In this document: positions 45,653-57,300 of the stretch, piece after piece
Layout of the letters: each line of letters opens with the position of its first letter
Numbering within the stretch: position 1 is the stretch's first letter
Source of the DNA: Gonocerus acuteangulatus
Taxonomy: Eukaryota > Arthropoda > Insecta > Hemiptera > Coreidae
Direction: 5' to 3'
Length of the DNA: 64,000 bases
Assembly (NCBI GenBank): GCA_946811695.1
Contig: OX328123.1
Coordinates: 12,731,619-12,795,618 of the forward strand
Position numbers and translations under genes: made by a program
Notes under the pieces: model-generated
Seen by the model: only the letters and a program-made list of their open reading frames with translations
Databases searched by the model: none
What the model was told of the DNA's origin: nothing

Positions 45653-46995
45653 TTTTTTATTAATAGTTCTGATCACAAAACACCTTTTTGTTGACCGTTT
45701 TCTCACCGAGTAAAATCTCACAGTTTATAGTAAAAAGTAAAACAATATTTTATACCACTTATTTTATCCTTTAAAAAATTTGGTATTACCCAGGAAGTTT
45801 CATGCATATATGTAGCTTTTAAACGAATTGTCTTATATGCCAAAATGTACCATGAACTTGGTGCATTTAGGTTGTGAAGACATCTGCATTGAAACTAAAT
45901 TATCCTTAGTATTTTTGGAGTAGAAAAAAAAAACAAAAAAAAACTGTAATTGGCTATCCTCTCCGCATAGCTCTACCTAAAGCTACTTAAAGGGCAGGCT
46001 TTGAAGTTGCTCTCCTATAAATTTGATCGCCGTACTCGGCTGCGTGTGTGCACAGCCTAATAAAATGGATTAATTTGAACTAAGTGATATTATTTAATTT
46101 ATTTTTAAGGTTTTTATGAGACATTTTAACCGATTTCGGCGGTGGGGGGGGGGGGGGGGGTTGCAGCCCCCCTCATATACGCCCATGTCTGTCTACAAAG
46201 TGAGTAAAATATGACTTTTTTAAAATTAAATACTTGTTGTTTATGTCGGTTTTGGTAATATAAAACCCGTTTATCTTCCAAAATAATTGGTAGTGGTCTT
46301 ATTTGACTCAAAATATTACTTGAAAAATTACCCCAAAATCGGGCGTTTGGTACCACTGTGCAGCGTGAGAGGTGGGGTATCTCACGCCTAGCCTTATTTC
46401 CTTTGTTTGAATAACACCCACCCAAGTAATCCTTTAAAACGTGGTCTTTTAACCCATTAGTATAAAATTTTGGAGAAAAATAATCAAAGAAATTCTTTAT
46501 TAAAAACCTAAACAATTATTATCAAGAAATACGCCATACTTTTTCTTTTTTTACAACTTAGTTTAAAATAATAACTAGAAAAAATTTAAGATGAGAATGC
46601 ATAGAAGAAAAACACTAAGTAGATAATTTAAAAAATCACGGCCGTGAAAATAGAAAAATATCGGCGTTAAGTAATTTGACAGACACTTTCTTCACAGTGA
46701 GTATCCTGTTTTCGTTGTCACTGATGCGCACCGATCCACAGTGACCCAAAATCATAATCTATAAATTATAGCTGGACAAAAACTTTCCTGCATATATTTT
46801 GTGATATTTGTCCTTCCGATATATGTTTTCTTAAAGAATAATCCATGCAGGGCACGATAGTAAAGTCAGATTTAATGTCCAACGAAAAAGTTATTGCTAT
46901 TAAAAGAGGAATAATACGTAGTCCAGTAAGGAAAGGTTTTTACGAGGGCAAAACCATAGAAGTTTTTTTTTCTAACGGTTCTATATGTTTTTGGG
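45653..46995. other. Spacer with truncated hAT MITE family G fragment
   Basis: 46060-46186 resembles the right part of family G (long G run at 46142-46160, then TGCAGCCCCCC and CATATACGCCCATG). The rest shows no gene. CAGTGGCGTAAC followed by a C-run near 46996 resembles an hAT terminus, but no partner end is found. Confidence 0.5.
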
Positions 46996-47534
46996 CAGTG
47001 GCGTAACGGTTTTTGACAACCCCCCCCCCTGCACTTAAGGTCACACCCATCACAGCACTGCAACGAAGTACCCGATCTGATTGCGTACAACTAAACGTTA
47101 CGTTACGTTAATTTAACATTGACAGAAAATTCATGGGTCTTTTTGCGAAGACCACATCCAGTTACTTTTGAAGTAGCAGTAGTGATTGTATCAATGATTC
47201 AGCGCATGCGCATAACTCCTTTGCCTTCCTATTGGAGGATTCCGATGACCAATCGCATTGGTTCTTGCTGGGAGTAAAGTAACCTTCAACAGTGAATTAG
47301 CTTTTGTTTATAAAATCTCTGCTTATGTTAGTGAGAAAAAATTAGTGTTTTACAATTAGTTCGCGATGTTCCTGACAAAGAAAAAGGGATTGGTTTCTTA
47401 CTCGGAAAAATTAATGGAATCCTATTAATTTTAGCGAGTTGGATAGACTAGAGTAGCTAAAATTAATATAATTCTATTAATTGCGAGTTGGATTGACTAG
47501 AGTTTAGATATCTTCTTGAGCGAGCGGAAACGTT

Positions 47535-48880
47535 TAGTTACCTAAACTAACGTTAGTTTTCCCTAACGAAAACTAAACTAATGTTGTATTTTTAGTTTTA
47601 GTTTAGTTTTAGATTTGTATAATTATTAATCATATGGACTCCGTTTTTTGTAATGCAATTAGTTTAGTTTAGTAATAGAGACCTAAATTTGTGATTTTAG
47701 TTTAGTTTTAGTTTTTAGTTTACTAATTTAGTTTATCAAAGAGCATATGTTTTCAAATTACGAGAAAAAGCCACAGTTTCTTATTCTCCAAAGAATTGGT
47801 GATATCCTGACCTGTATTGATCAAAATAGTGCATCAGTAGTTAAAAAGTCAGACTCGCAGGAACTGCGTCATCTTAGAGCATTTCCTAGAGACATTTGGA
47901 AAGATTTGAATAGAAATAAACAGTTTTTTTTAGTATTAAAAAATGTTAACAACATTTCGAAGAAATGGGATAGATTAGGCTTCACAAAGCACAGGAAACT
48001 GACAGTAGCCAACTACACAGAAGCGGATAATTCTTAATCCTCATTCTTGAGGAAGGCTGAATAAGTCAATACAATTATGTATTGAAAACGGACTCACATT
48101 TCTTCGGACTTAGATCGGTAAGATAGACTCCTGATTTCTGGTCCCTTTGAGGTAACGGAGGATCTGTTTTGCTGCCATCCTGTGATCTTGTCCATAACAC
48201 TTGCTGTACTGGTTTAAAAAACTTACTCGATAAGAAATATTTGGTCTTGTACCAATTGATAGGTAAAGGAGTGACTCTACAAGATTTTGATAAGGGTATC
48301 CTGGAAGAACTTTTCCTGAATTTTGTTCGAGTTTAAGACTAGGTATCATTGGGGTTGACACAGGATTGCACTCGTCCATATTATATTTTCTTAGGAATTC
48401 ATCAATATAGAAAGACATAGAAGTTTTTAAAGGTAGAAATATGGCAAGTGGATGAAGCACATTTTTGAGGCACAAATAGAAGACACGACCACAGCCCGGA
48501 CGGAACTGTCGGAATAGCATGGACGCAGGCCCGATCACCACTCGGTTACAAAGCCCCGGGCTCTACCCATGCCGGGCTCTACAGCTTCAATAGGCCTTTA
48601 TTCTTAAGGAAGTTCTATTAGTTTCAATAATTTACTTAATTATCGAAATAACATATGATTTATATTAATTCATGTTATTTTAGTAAAACTTAACTAAACT
48701 AAACTAAACTAAATTTTTAGTTTAGTTTTTAGTCAATTCCCAAAGATTTAGTTTTATTTTAGTTAAAATCCATTTATTAGTAAAATTTTAGTTTTAGTTT
48801 TTTTTTAGGTTGCAATTTTTAGTTTATTCCAAAAAGTGAATTTAGTTTTAGTTTTTAGTTTTGCCCAACATTGATAGCAT
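47535..48880. mobile_element. Insertion bounded by TTTTAGTTTAG-type repeats
   Basis: Both edges (47560-47740 and 48670-48870) are rich in inverted TAGTTTAGTTTTAG motifs. Between them lie a family 1 Helentron 5' fragment (47843-47885) and a Copia RT fragment (48114-48420). Nested debris with no clear termini. Confidence 0.5.
48114..48420 (-). pseudogene. Copia RT C-terminal fragment
   Basis: Contains FYIDEFLRKYNMDECNPVST, YQNLVESLLYLSIGTRPNIS and AAKQILRYLKGT in one open frame. These are the last part of the Copia reverse transcriptase before RNase H. It is not a copy of the 32-35-kb element. The adjoining N-terminal residues of the open frame are not Copia-like. Confidence 0.8.
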
Positions 48881-48907
48881 GTAATGCTTAATAAATGTAA
48901 AATATCC

Positions 48908-48945
<38 letters not shown>

Positions 48946-49252
48946 ATAAAATATGTTTGTTTACAAATAACGTTGTTTGTTATCCTTCATAACCTGCAAA
49001 ACAGTCAACTTTAAAGCTTAATACATTATTTCATTGTTGAGAGAATTGATTTTGATCATATTAACCTTTTTATTAATAAATATTGCTTGCCATTATCTAA
49101 CATGAATTATAACCGTAGATAAAGAGTCAAGAAGTAGTAGATAACCAGCAAAGAACCTATAAGCTAATCAGCGAGTACGAGTAACTGTTATAAATCACTA
49201 CTGCTACTTCAAAAGTAACTGGATGTGGTCTTCGCAAAAAGACCCAATTCAT

Positions 49253-49590
49253 AAATATTTTGGTTTGGGGCCCCATTGGGCCTCTATTCGTTGAGCCCCC
49301 GCACTGCAGGTCCGGCTGTTACGACATTTTGAAGTCCGAGAGTGGCCTATAGTCGAAAATCGTAAAAAGAAACTCGAACATTTCGGATTTTGTTCAGTTT
49401 TGGGCTTATTTCTAGGAAAATATGCGTCTTCCGAAAAAAAAAAAATAAATAAAATAAAAAGAAAATATTTACAAAATTAAAGTAGATAAACTTACCTACA
49501 CAATGCACTATTCATCTTTGAAGTTTTGCCCATTAGAATCGGCGCTACAGAATTTTGAAAAAAAAAAACCGTTCTCCGAAGAAAAAGTTG
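49253..49590. other. Spacer, nothing recognised
   Basis: AT-rich with poly-A runs; no feature is supported. Confidence 0.45.
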
Positions 49591-50219
49591 GGTACTTACG
49601 TATTAGCGTCAAAGCAGGTTAAAGAGGCGGGTCTCGTTCAGAGATCTGGATCATGGATAACGCATTTCTATTGGTCAATCACTATCAGAGATTTCATTGG
49701 CTATTGTGTTTATAGTAACCATCTTGTTCCCTTTGTCTTTATAACGCAATTCATTTGTGCTTTATTTACGCAATTGTTGTTTTTTTTTAATAAGAGGCAT
49801 GGGGGACTGCGAGACATCATCTAGATTCATATTTAGCGGAGTTTATATGGCGACAATTGAATAGCAAGGATAAAAGAGACTGTTTCGAAGCGATGCTGAA
49901 TTGTATATCAGTCCATTATCTAGCGAAAAACCATCCTTGATCTATATCATCAACGAGTTGGATTGGCTAAAGTTTCGATATAAACTTGAGCGAGCGTAGC
50001 GAGCGGAAACGTATAGCAATTACGCTATTAATATAAGTACTACGCGTTTTTTATCGTTAAAGGTTATATCAAAACTCTAGTTAACCCAAATCGTTGATAA
50101 TCCCGTCGCCATATTGGCAAAAACTGATTGACTCCTTGATCCAGCTCTCTCACCCGGTGATGATCCAGTTCTCTGAGACTCGACTCTTTAACCTGCTTTG
50201 ACGCTAATACGTAAGTACC
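49591..50219. mobile_element. hAT-type MITE, copy 2
   Basis: The first 36 bp (starting GGTACTTACGTATTAGCGTC) are perfectly inverted at the other end. Perfect 8-bp duplication AAAAGTTG at 49583-49590 and 50220-50227. Contains TTGAGCGAGCGTAGCGAGCG near 49984, a motif also present in elements A and B. Confidence 0.9.
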
Positions 50220-50227
50220 AAAAGTTG

Positions 50228-50706
50228 AAAAAAATCATTTCTAAGTTCTGTTGCGCATAACAACTTTTTGAGCTTAAATAAAAATTACTACTCATATTAC
50301 AAAGGTTTTAATAACAAAAGTGCTCTCGACAATCTCATACAGTGTGTACAAATATTCAGTGGTCAGATAATTTTAAGATATTCAGAGATTAATGATTTAT
50401 TTAATTGTGAGATTGAGAAGTGTTGGAATTCAAACGTTTTTTGCGTTTTTCGTAGGAACTTAGAATTGTTATACCTATTGTGAAAAAAAAAGTGATGGAA
50501 TAATTACATAAGTTCGTAAAAATTTCCGATAGATGGCAGCATTAACGTATAATCAACCAAAACAGATAAATAATTGCAAATGAAATAGCGCAAACTATTT
50601 AAGTTCAAACTATTCCACATCACTCACATCCTCAATCCCATAATTGCAACCTTAAATTACAAGCAGGGCTCATTTTAAGCCGTTACACATTTTCAATAAA
50701 TTCAAG
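50228..50706. other. Spacer, nothing recognised
   Basis: A 71-codon frame at 50268-50483 has no recognisable feature. I see no gene. Confidence 0.4.
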
Positions 50707-51178
50707 GGGTCTTGTTTAGAACAGGCCCGCCAGTGATTTTATAATGATATTTAGTAACTGTTACTATGTAATTTGATACCATCGATAAAGAAATAAAAAC
50801 ACATGTTTAAATACTATTTAATTTAGTATTGTTTGTGTATTTGCGGTTATAAAAGTATGAATATTTTTGATGTTTACGATTTATGCAAAGAAGAGCAACG
50901 AGCCAGGATTTTCTTTGTCGAAAGAGGAATTCTACCCGAGGAAAGATATTGTAAAAAAGGCCACATTATGATATTTTACGAAGAAAGGAAAAAATATAGA
51001 TGCAACAAAAGAGAATGTCGGTTTGAATGTGGCGTGTATAAGGTAATAATGTTTTTGGTTATGTGTAAAAAGTTTTTATTAAATAAATCATATGTTCCTT
51101 TAACCCATATTTTTTTATTTATCAATAAGTAACTGTTACTAGATAAAATCACTGGCGGGCCTGTTCTAAACAAGACCC
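50707..51178 (+). mobile_element. Merlin-type DNA transposon, deleted, 472 bp
   Basis: Inverted repeats start GGGTCTTGTTTAGAACAGGC and are perfect for about 36 bp. Perfect 8-bp duplication AATTCAAG at 50699-50706 and 51179-51186. The encoded N-terminal fragment matches the ISXO2/IS1595-like transposases typical of Merlin. The catalytic part is deleted. Confidence 0.85.
50857..51132 (+). pseudogene. Merlin transposase N-terminus with zinc ribbon
   Basis: From the internal Met: MNIFDVYDLCKEEQRARIFF, then RGILPEERYCKKGHIM and RCNKRECRFECGV. The cysteines pair as in the N-terminal zinc ribbon of ISXO2-like transposases, though the first Cys pair appears reduced (CKKGH). The frame then runs into the right inverted repeat; no DDE domain remains. 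Confidence 0.75.
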
Positions 51179-51186
51179 AATTCAAG

Positions 51187-52498
51187 TCCTCTACTGGCTA
51201 TACCCGCCTTAAACTTATACACTTTACATTATTTCGTCATAAAATAAAAATTACGAAATGGCTTGTAATCATAGTTATATAACTACAGGAAATTACCGAG
51301 GTCTTTTCGTGAAAAAAGAGCATAGGAGTAATTATATTATATTTGGTTGTATGAGGGATCAGTATCTCGCAAAAAAAAAATAGTTTGCTCTTAGAAATAA
51401 TTTTAAACTATCCAACTATTTTAAAACTTCCAGCTTTATTTTTGTAAAATAATATTAGAACTCATAGAAAATTCCCGAACAGGAAGTATCCTTCTCAAGC
51501 AGTGTCTTTAAATGTTTTTGACGTATTCCAGTCTATCTGTCAAGATCCTGCTAGACTTTACTGTGGCATTGATTACGAAGATTTTTTTAGAGTTTAATCT
51601 TACATTTAGTTTGTGAAGTATGTATTTTAGTGCTAATTTTTATATTTGCATGCCTCCTTTATTATATTACCATTGCTAAAACTTATTATCAATATTGATT
51701 AGTAGCTGAAAATAACTTTTTAAATATTTGTCTCATTCTATTCAAAAGGCATGCTGTATGTTGTAGTTTACTACTCCCTCCCTGAGAAAATAAAATAAAT
51801 GAATAAATTTTCAATTTTTTTAAGTAGATGTAAATACATTATATTAGAAATTAATGTGTATAGTATTAGGGATTTTTTGTGAACTCAATTACTTCTTAAT
51901 TTAATATTTAAACCAAAGAAATGATTTGTTTCATAGTTAATCAAATTTATAATTTCGTTGTAAAATTTTTAATGTTTATATAGACTTACTGTTTATATTA
52001 GTGATATACAGTTGTTTTAATTTATACATATATATTCCATATTTGATATTATTCATCAGTTTTAAGTAAAGAATTGGGATACAAATGAATCAGTTACCAA
52101 TTTTCTTTTTTTTTAGTTTACTGTAAGAGTGAAATTAAGGGACTTTAAGTGTTCTATTGTTGTAATCAACCAGTTTTAGAATGGTCTTTTTATGACTTGT
52201 CCAATTTCCAAATTTAGTTAGGTTGCTGGGGAAAATATACCTATCTATTAATCTTCTTTAGTAAATAGCTGTACTATGTCAAGGAGTAATGTGTTGCTGC
52301 AGTTTCAAGTCATTGAGGTTTCCACCAATGACAATTTTTCTACCAATCACTTGTAAATTCTATTATCATATGTATTTTAAGAAATACTGTGGATGCAGCA
52401 TAATTGTCTATTTTAAAAAATATATGCTAGGCTCTAAATCAACTGATTTGTCGCATAAAGTTTTTCCTTTATGTACATATAATTATTTTTTATTATCA
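51187..52498. other. AT-rich spacer, nothing recognised
   Basis: No ORF with homology, no RNA gene and no repeat termini are visible. It is one of the longest stretches without identifiable mobile DNA in this window. Confidence 0.5.
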
Positions 52499-52612
52499 CA
52501 TTCCGGAGGCTATTGAGGTTGCACTCACGGCATTTTTGAAAAATGTCTTCAAATCTTCATTGATCCCATCTACTAGGCAATAAAAGTGACTCCATAATTT
52601 ATATATATATAT
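52499..52612 (-). mobile_element. Family 2 Helentron hairpin-end fragment
   Basis: CTATTGAGGTTGCACTCACG and TTTTTGAAAAATGTCTTCAA followed by a short (TA)n match 44415-44530. The hairpin is degraded (CATTCCGGAGG). Confidence 0.6.
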
Positions 52613-53316
52613 ACATACACTACCTCTCTCGGCAAATGTTGTTTTGCCATATAAATTATCCCTAGTAAAAATTTGGAAGTCAAATAAAAAATAACTAATT
52701 TATTGTGCCCAAATCTAAGCCACAAACAGACATCGTTTGGCCTTGCGACTTTGTGATTGTCATTGTGAATGCCAATCTAATTGGAAATTGAACGCATTTA
52801 AATTCAATTCTCACATTTCTGGGAATAATAATGACCGAAAACAGTGCAGGGAGTGAGAGAAAGACGGGAGTCTAACTTTGTTCTCATTCATACTCCTTGC
52901 TGTTTACTGGGTGAGAAGTGACACCGGTAGATGCCTGGCGGGAATAACTGATCGAGTGATAATTGATTGACCATCAAGGGTGGAAAATCATTAAAGTACT
53001 AATATCACAATTAAAAAATGGGGATTGGTGGTAAAGGGTGAAATTTTAGGGCTATATTTATTTTTTAATGCCAAATCATTAAAAAAATGAACAATTTTGT
53101 CAAATAAAAAAAAAAATTGGTGTGAACCACCCTTATCACTTAGGGTTATGAAAAATAGTTTACATCCTATTCTCAGGCCTATCGAATAGGCACAAAAAAT
53201 GTCGTAAAAATCGGTCAAACCGGTGGAGTTTTGTTACAAACACTGTGACATGAGATTTATATATGTATAAAATCTAATAATACAAATCTGTAACTGTTCA
53301 GGTTCACAGCTTCCAA
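52613..53316. other. Spacer, nothing recognised
   Basis: No feature is supported. A phrase near 53190-53230 (AAAAATCGGTCAAAC) resembles the TTTGGTCAAAATCGG motif of the tandem repeat at 53630. Confidence 0.4.
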
Positions 53317-53324
53317 CCCATGAC

Positions 53325-53578
53325 CATGGGCGTATATAGGAGATAATTTCGGGAGGGGCTGAGACCATTTCCGGGGCATGGAATATGAAAAATTTAGAAT
53401 TTAAAATAGTTTTAGGCAACTAAAACGCTATTTCACCTAAAATAAACTATTTTTTATTAACTAAGCAATCTTATTTAATTTATTTTTAAGGTTTTTATGA
53501 CACATTTTTACCATCAAATGAAAATTTTGGGGGGGGGGGCTGCAACCCCCTTAGCCCCCCCCCTTATATACACTAATG
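53325..53578. mobile_element. hAT-type MITE family G, copy 3
   Basis: Left end CATGGGCGTATATAGGAG. The right end, reversed, is CATTAGTGTATATAAGG. Perfect 8-bp duplication CCCATGAC at 53317-53324 and 53579-53586. G and C runs flank the right part. Confidence 0.88.
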
Positions 53579-53629
53579 CCCATGACCTCCGAACTTTGAG
53601 TCTTAGATGATTTTGACTTAGCCTATGGC

Positions 53630-53963
53630 ACTCCCCGTATCAATACATACCTGTGTGCCAAGTTTGGTCAAACGGTTTGGATTTGAATAAGGAACAAACA
53701 TACAGACGAACATCAGGTACACGTTTTTGAATTAGCCTATGACACTCCTTGGATCAAGATCTACCTAGGTTCCAAGTTTGGTCAAAATCGGCCGAACGGT
53801 GTGGATTTGTATAAGGAACAAACAAACAGACAGCTGGTGCACTTTTTTGACCTAGCCTATGAGACTTCCCGGATCAAGACCTACTTGTGTGCCAAGTTTG
53901 GTCATAATCGGTTAAATGGTGTGGATTTGTATACGGAACAAACAGACACGTGATTTATATACA

Positions 53964-54043
<80 letters not shown>

Positions 54044-54060
54044 TAAATAAATATATACAC
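53630..54060. repeat. ~105-bp tandem units and (TA)n tract
   Basis: Three units (from about 53640, 53755 and 53870) share GTGCCAAGTTTGGTCA, GGTGTGGATTTGTAT and GGAACAAACA. A related unit is at 28230-28300. A long (TA)n and (AAAT)n tract follows (53967-54058). Such CAAGTTTGGTCAAAATCGG - CAGAC - (TA)n endings are common in arthropod repeats. Confidence 0.75.
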
Positions 54061-54086
54061 TTTTTGAGGAGGAGTAGAATAGCTCA

Positions 54087-54240
54087 AAACAGGTTAGGGT
54101 TTTCATGGCAAGGTCTTTTGAAAAAAGAAAAGGCATCACCCCTATCCTGGATAGAAAAGGGTGGTAACGTATAGCTAACTCGCCCTAAAATTTGTTGTCA
54201 ATAATAAATGGACGCTAACATTTAAATAATAATTTTAGTG
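54087..54240 (+). mobile_element. SINE family L1 fragment (body and tail)
   Basis: GGCATCACCCCTATCCTGGA, AGAAAAGGGTGGTAAC and TCAATAATAAATGGACGCTA match the L1 SINE body at 23530-23630. The tRNA-like head is missing. Confidence 0.75.
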
Positions 54241-54302
54241 GAACTTTATAATAATTAACTACATTTTTATACTTCACTTCCATTTTTTTAGTTGATGAAA
54301 AT

Positions 54303-57300
54303 ATGTGGCGGATTCTAAAAATAATTGGCTTTTCCAAGAAGGTCAATTTGTCTGAAAACGAAGAAGATGAATTTGTAAAAGCATTTTTGTCAAAAGAAAG
54401 AGCAGAAGATTTTTTACTTAGAGAAATACATCAAATGAAAAGTGAAGAATATATTGGAAAAGTTACCTACATGAATGATAAGGTTGCAGTTATCAACAAT
54501 CAGTATTATTTTCACTTACAAAACGCTACTGTACCCACTATCAAAGTCGGGGATAAAGTCAAATGCATGCTTTATGTGGATGACGTTGATACGCTCGTGA
54601 AGAATGTTGAAATAATTGAAGACGGAGAAGAGGATAGCCAAGAACTTGTTGCACCTGTTCAGCCAGTTGAAAGGTATGCGTTTAATATTCTTCGCTTTTG
54701 AATTTTATTTTTTCTGAAGTAATATATTTTTATTGAGAGGAGATCGTTGACCGTTGGTGATGAGAAGTTAGATTTTGCCAGGGTTTGGTCGTGATATCTT
54801 AATAAAACTATATTTTTTATAAGAAAAGTTGTTATATTTTTTGCCAACGTTATGACTTGAAATTGAAGCCTTCATGAGTCTTGTTAAATAATGAGGACTG
54901 AGTTAGTACTAATTTATGTACAGAAGAAATGACAAAAAATAAAATAAAAGAAAAACATTATACATGGAAGAGAGTGAATGATACATTTGGTAAGGGTGTG
55001 TTATAGCTAGAGCTTAAATTAGAGGTAGATGTAAAATTTGAATGGAGAACATAGAAATACATATAAAATGAATAAGTACAGGTTGAAAATTGGTTTACTA
55101 ATGAGAAGAAGGAGAACTATGCCTCACGGACGTGCAGTCATTTCTGAATATGGTGGATAGGGTGGTAGAAGAGGACAGGGGTCTGGATAGGGTGTCATAA
55201 AAGAGGTGATAATGAAAGGGAGGCAGGTATGAAAGATTTTTATTATTTATTGGGAGGGGGGGTGGATTTTAAGCAGTATATTATTACATATTAATTTTAT
55301 TTATTCTTTTGTTTAAAATGTTTGGATTTAAGTTAGTTCTTCAAGGAATTTCATAGTTTCTGGCTCGTGATTGAGTAGAAATTTAAACTGATATTAAAAT
55401 TAGATATAAAATATACTATTTTACAACTGGGAGCTATTGATTTGATAACAGCTGACATAGGAAACAAATATTTTCATTTATTAAAATAAAATCCTTCATA
55501 CCTGCCCCCTTCCTTTATCATTACACTTTTATGACACCACCCTCCAGGCTTTGATCCTCTACAACAACCGTCAATTTAATGGGTAGTCAAAAACTCTTCC
55601 TCCTTCACCCACTCCTTTTCCCAAATTTACCTTGATCAACCACAGTCAGAAATGATTTCGCACCCGTGAGGCATATTTCTCCGTCGGTAAGCCTATTTTC
55701 ATAATGTATTTGTTAATTTTCTATCTGTATCCATGTTACCCATCTAGGTCTTAAACCACTATTGATCTATCTCTAATTTAAGCTCTAGCTGTAGCGCACA
55801 CTTACTGTATACTGGTTTTCTGTTTTTTTTTTATTTTTTATGTNNNNNNNNNNNNNNNNNNNNNNNNNNNNNNNNNNNNNNNNNNNNNNNNNNNNNNNNN
55901 NNNNNNNNNNNNNNNNNNNNNNNNNNNNNNNNNNNNNNNNNNNNNNNNNNNNNNNNNNNNNNNNNNNNNNNNNNNNNNNNNNNNNNNNNNNNNNNNNNNN
56001 NNNNNNNNNNNNNNNNNNNNNNNNNNNNNNNNNNNNNNNNNNNTAGCCATTCATTACATTATTTATATCAGCATTAAATTTGCTTTAATGCTATTGCACA
56101 TCCAATGTTCACTAGTATCTTATTCGAACCACAAAATCAATTCAAAAAGTAAATAATAAAAGCTTCTGGTTAGCAAAAAAAAAAAAAAAAAAATATAGCA
56201 ATCCCGTAACAGGCTAAAAGGACTCTGAGGAGCCGATACTATAGAGATATCTGATTCATGACCATATGGCACTAGGGAGATAGTGTGGTCAGTACTATAC
56301 TCTGGCCACCTGATTTTCCCCTTTACAGGCACCCATTACTAAATTAATTAAAGGCTGGATTGGCCTAGGGGCAGTCAGGGATCTGGTTAGTGACAACATT
56401 TAGAGAATCACTACTCTTCCAGAAAAAATCCTGCAGGCTGCTGGATCTCAAAAAAGTTGTAAAATTTAATTAGCTTTCTAACAGTATACAATTCCAAAAT
56501 GAAGGTAATTTATTAAGAAATGTATTAGAGTTTACATAAAATACCATTTTCCATTCAATATTATTTTTATATGTTCCGTAACAATCCACAGGGATCCAGA
56601 GCGGCAGGTACTGTCGAGGTATTAGATTCTTAACTATATGGCTCACTAGGGAGATAGTGTGGTCAGTACTATGCTTCCAACGCCTGATTTTTGTCTTTGC
56701 GCGTACTCATTAAGAAATTAATTAAAGGCTGCAAGGGCCTAGGGATTGTATGTGCCCCTGAATACAATCATCAAAAGACGACACTAGAAGATCACTCAGG
56801 TCCTCCAGTTCATTAGTCCACTTGTTACCACTGAGCTAACTTTGCCCTCATTATTATTATTATTATTATATGGAGTACATTAAGAATATTTTATTTCTGT
56901 TAAGGCGACATTGTCGAACTAGATGCACTAATCCCTGAAGATGGTGATGCCGATATGATAATAGAGAAAATAAATCCTAAGAAAACCTTAACCAAGAGTG
57001 GTACAGTTACTGAATGGGATTCAATAAGAGGAGTCATTAGCAATTTTGCAGAGTTCACCGTTCATTCTTGTGAAGCCGGTTATCAACCTACTAAAGGAGA
57101 TAAGGTTTTCTTTTTTTCATTAACACAATTTATTGTTTTCAATTGAGATTCTTCTCTTAGAGAATCTTTCGCTAAAGGTATTCAGTTTTAGCACATTTCT
57201 TCCCTCCCCCTATAGGGAGGAAACCCGTTTATGGGATTGTCCTCACGACGCAATTCCGCAGTGCCAATTAGAAAATGTCACGTTTCAGAACTCATAGACC

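Larger units (their letters stand above)
47135..49245. mobile_element. Element B, 2.1 kb, with long inverted repeats
   Basis: Inverted repeats of about 50 bp begin GGGTCTTTTTGCGAAGACC. The direct repeat AATTCAT flanks both sides (47128-47134 and 49246-49252). The interior shares the core found in element A. About 1.3 kb of foreign sequence (47535-48880) is inserted. The terminus GGGTCT is similar in style to the Merlin relic at 50707, but the 7-bp duplication leaves the superfamily open. Confidence 0.7.

Noticed and set aside
56215..56400. Missing helicase exon
   Set aside because: The sequence is a SINE homologous to 56576-56852 and 62222-62390, not coding.
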